Of a stretch of 64,000 bases of DNA, positions 63,911 to 64,000 are shown piece by piece. The DNA lies in the NCBI RefSeq assembly GCF_014843355.1, contig NZ_CP062137.1:496001-560000 (forward strand). Direction: 5' to 3'. A program made the position numbers and the translations under genes. Every line of letters begins with the position of its first letter. Position 1 is the stretch's first letter. The notes below the pieces were generated by a model. That model was not told the DNA's origin. It made no database searches and saw only the letters and a program-made list of their open reading frames with translations. Source of the stretch: Actinobacillus sp. GY-402 (lineage in GTDB: Bacteria > Pseudomonadota > Gammaproteobacteria > Enterobacterales > Pasteurellaceae).

Positions 63911-64000
63911 TTAAAACAGGCTTTCTTGTTGTGCCGAGCAATCAACGTTTTTAATGAGCTTCCAACCTGTTCTGTCTGATATTTTGTATTTAGGGCATAG
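63911..64000 (-). CDS. C-terminal end of an unidentified prophage protein
   Basis: 29 codons open from the window edge to a TAA at 63911, read as LCPKYKISDRTGWKLIKNV ... DCSAQQESLF. The composition looks like a real C-terminus, and its place upstream of the lysis genes would suit a regulatory protein. The rest is outside the window, so identity is open. 84 bases separate it from the endolysin start. Confidence 0.45.
   Translation of the reverse strand, partial: LCPKYKISDRTGWKLIKNVDCSAQQESLF

Larger units (their letters stand above)
38725..64000. mobile_element. Mu-like prophage (FluMu type), right-hand and late part
   Basis: About 25 kb of minus-strand genes in the gene order of Mu: lysis, terminases, portal, F, G, I, T, gp35-gp38, sheath, tube, chaperone, tape measure, N, P, gp45-gp48, fibre, fibre assembly, then com and a methylase at the right end. 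The right edge of the window cuts the element before the regulatory and transposase genes. There is no gin gene and only one fibre/assembly pair, so no invertible G segment. Confidence 0.92.

Noticed and set aside
1..64000. CRISPR array or rRNA operon
   Set aside because: No regularly spaced repeat-spacer series and no rRNA sequence were seen; the many AAGTGCGGT words are uptake sequences.

Overview
The window is a chromosomal segment of a member of the Pasteurellaceae. Nearly every intergenic region, and many genes, carry the Haemophilus-type DNA uptake core AAGTGCGGT or its complement. The housekeeping proteins (Sap, GyrA, LolB, ThiI, PotABCD, PurH, PurD) are of Haemophilus/Pasteurella type. 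A Basfia/Mannheimia succiniciproducens- or Actinobacillus succinogenes-like species fits, but this is inference from family resemblance and not from a search.

Host part (1-38.7 kb). The left end holds sapA (3' end only), sapB, sapC, sapD and sapF, an ABC importer for antimicrobial peptides and other substrates, convergent with gyrA. Next come prs, ispE and lolB on the minus strand, with a probable small RNA or attenuated leader upstream of lolB. A phosphate regulon follows (Pho box, pstS-pstC-pstA-pstB, phoB-phoR), then tRNA-Leu(UAA) and tRNA-Gly(GCC), selD (with an in-frame selenocysteine UGA), thiI, pepT and the spermidine importer potABC-potD. After an alpha/beta hydrolase comes a minus-strand export operon (HlyD-type adaptor, double ABC-ATPase/permease, ABC-2 permease, NodT-type outer-membrane lipoprotein) with a divergent TetR-type regulator and a palindromic operator. 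The rest is dsbD (frameshifted), a Dyp-type peroxidase, purH and purD. A nested inverted-repeat element lies between the two pur genes.

Prophage part (about 38,725 to beyond 64,000). All genes are on the minus strand, so the window is read from the phage right end inward. At 38.73 kb two 17-bp repeats with a 22-bp period look like transposase-binding sites at a Mu-type end. Moving right: a Dam-like adenine methylase and its putative translational activator Com, two accessory proteins, tail-fibre assembly and tail fibre, baseplate (gp48, gp47, gp46, gp45, P), N, tape measure, a tail chaperone with a -1 frameshift, tube, sheath, gp38-gp35, head T, protease I, G, F, portal, terminases and a lysis cassette (two small membrane proteins, nested spanins, a holin-like protein, a GH108 endolysin). 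The early region (transposase, repressor, Mor) lies outside the window. Gene order matches Mu and the FluMu-type prophage of Haemophilus. Differences are a DNA adenine methylase in place of mom, no gin/invertible G segment, and several intrinsic terminators that divide the late operon.

Points most worth checking: an Ile at GyrA position 83 (quinolone-resistance position); the structured 266-bp gap between phage genes G and I, where Mu carries its strong gyrase site; the RNA-like element between F and G; the endolysin hairpin; the candidate RNA upstream of lolB; and the frameshifted dsbD.
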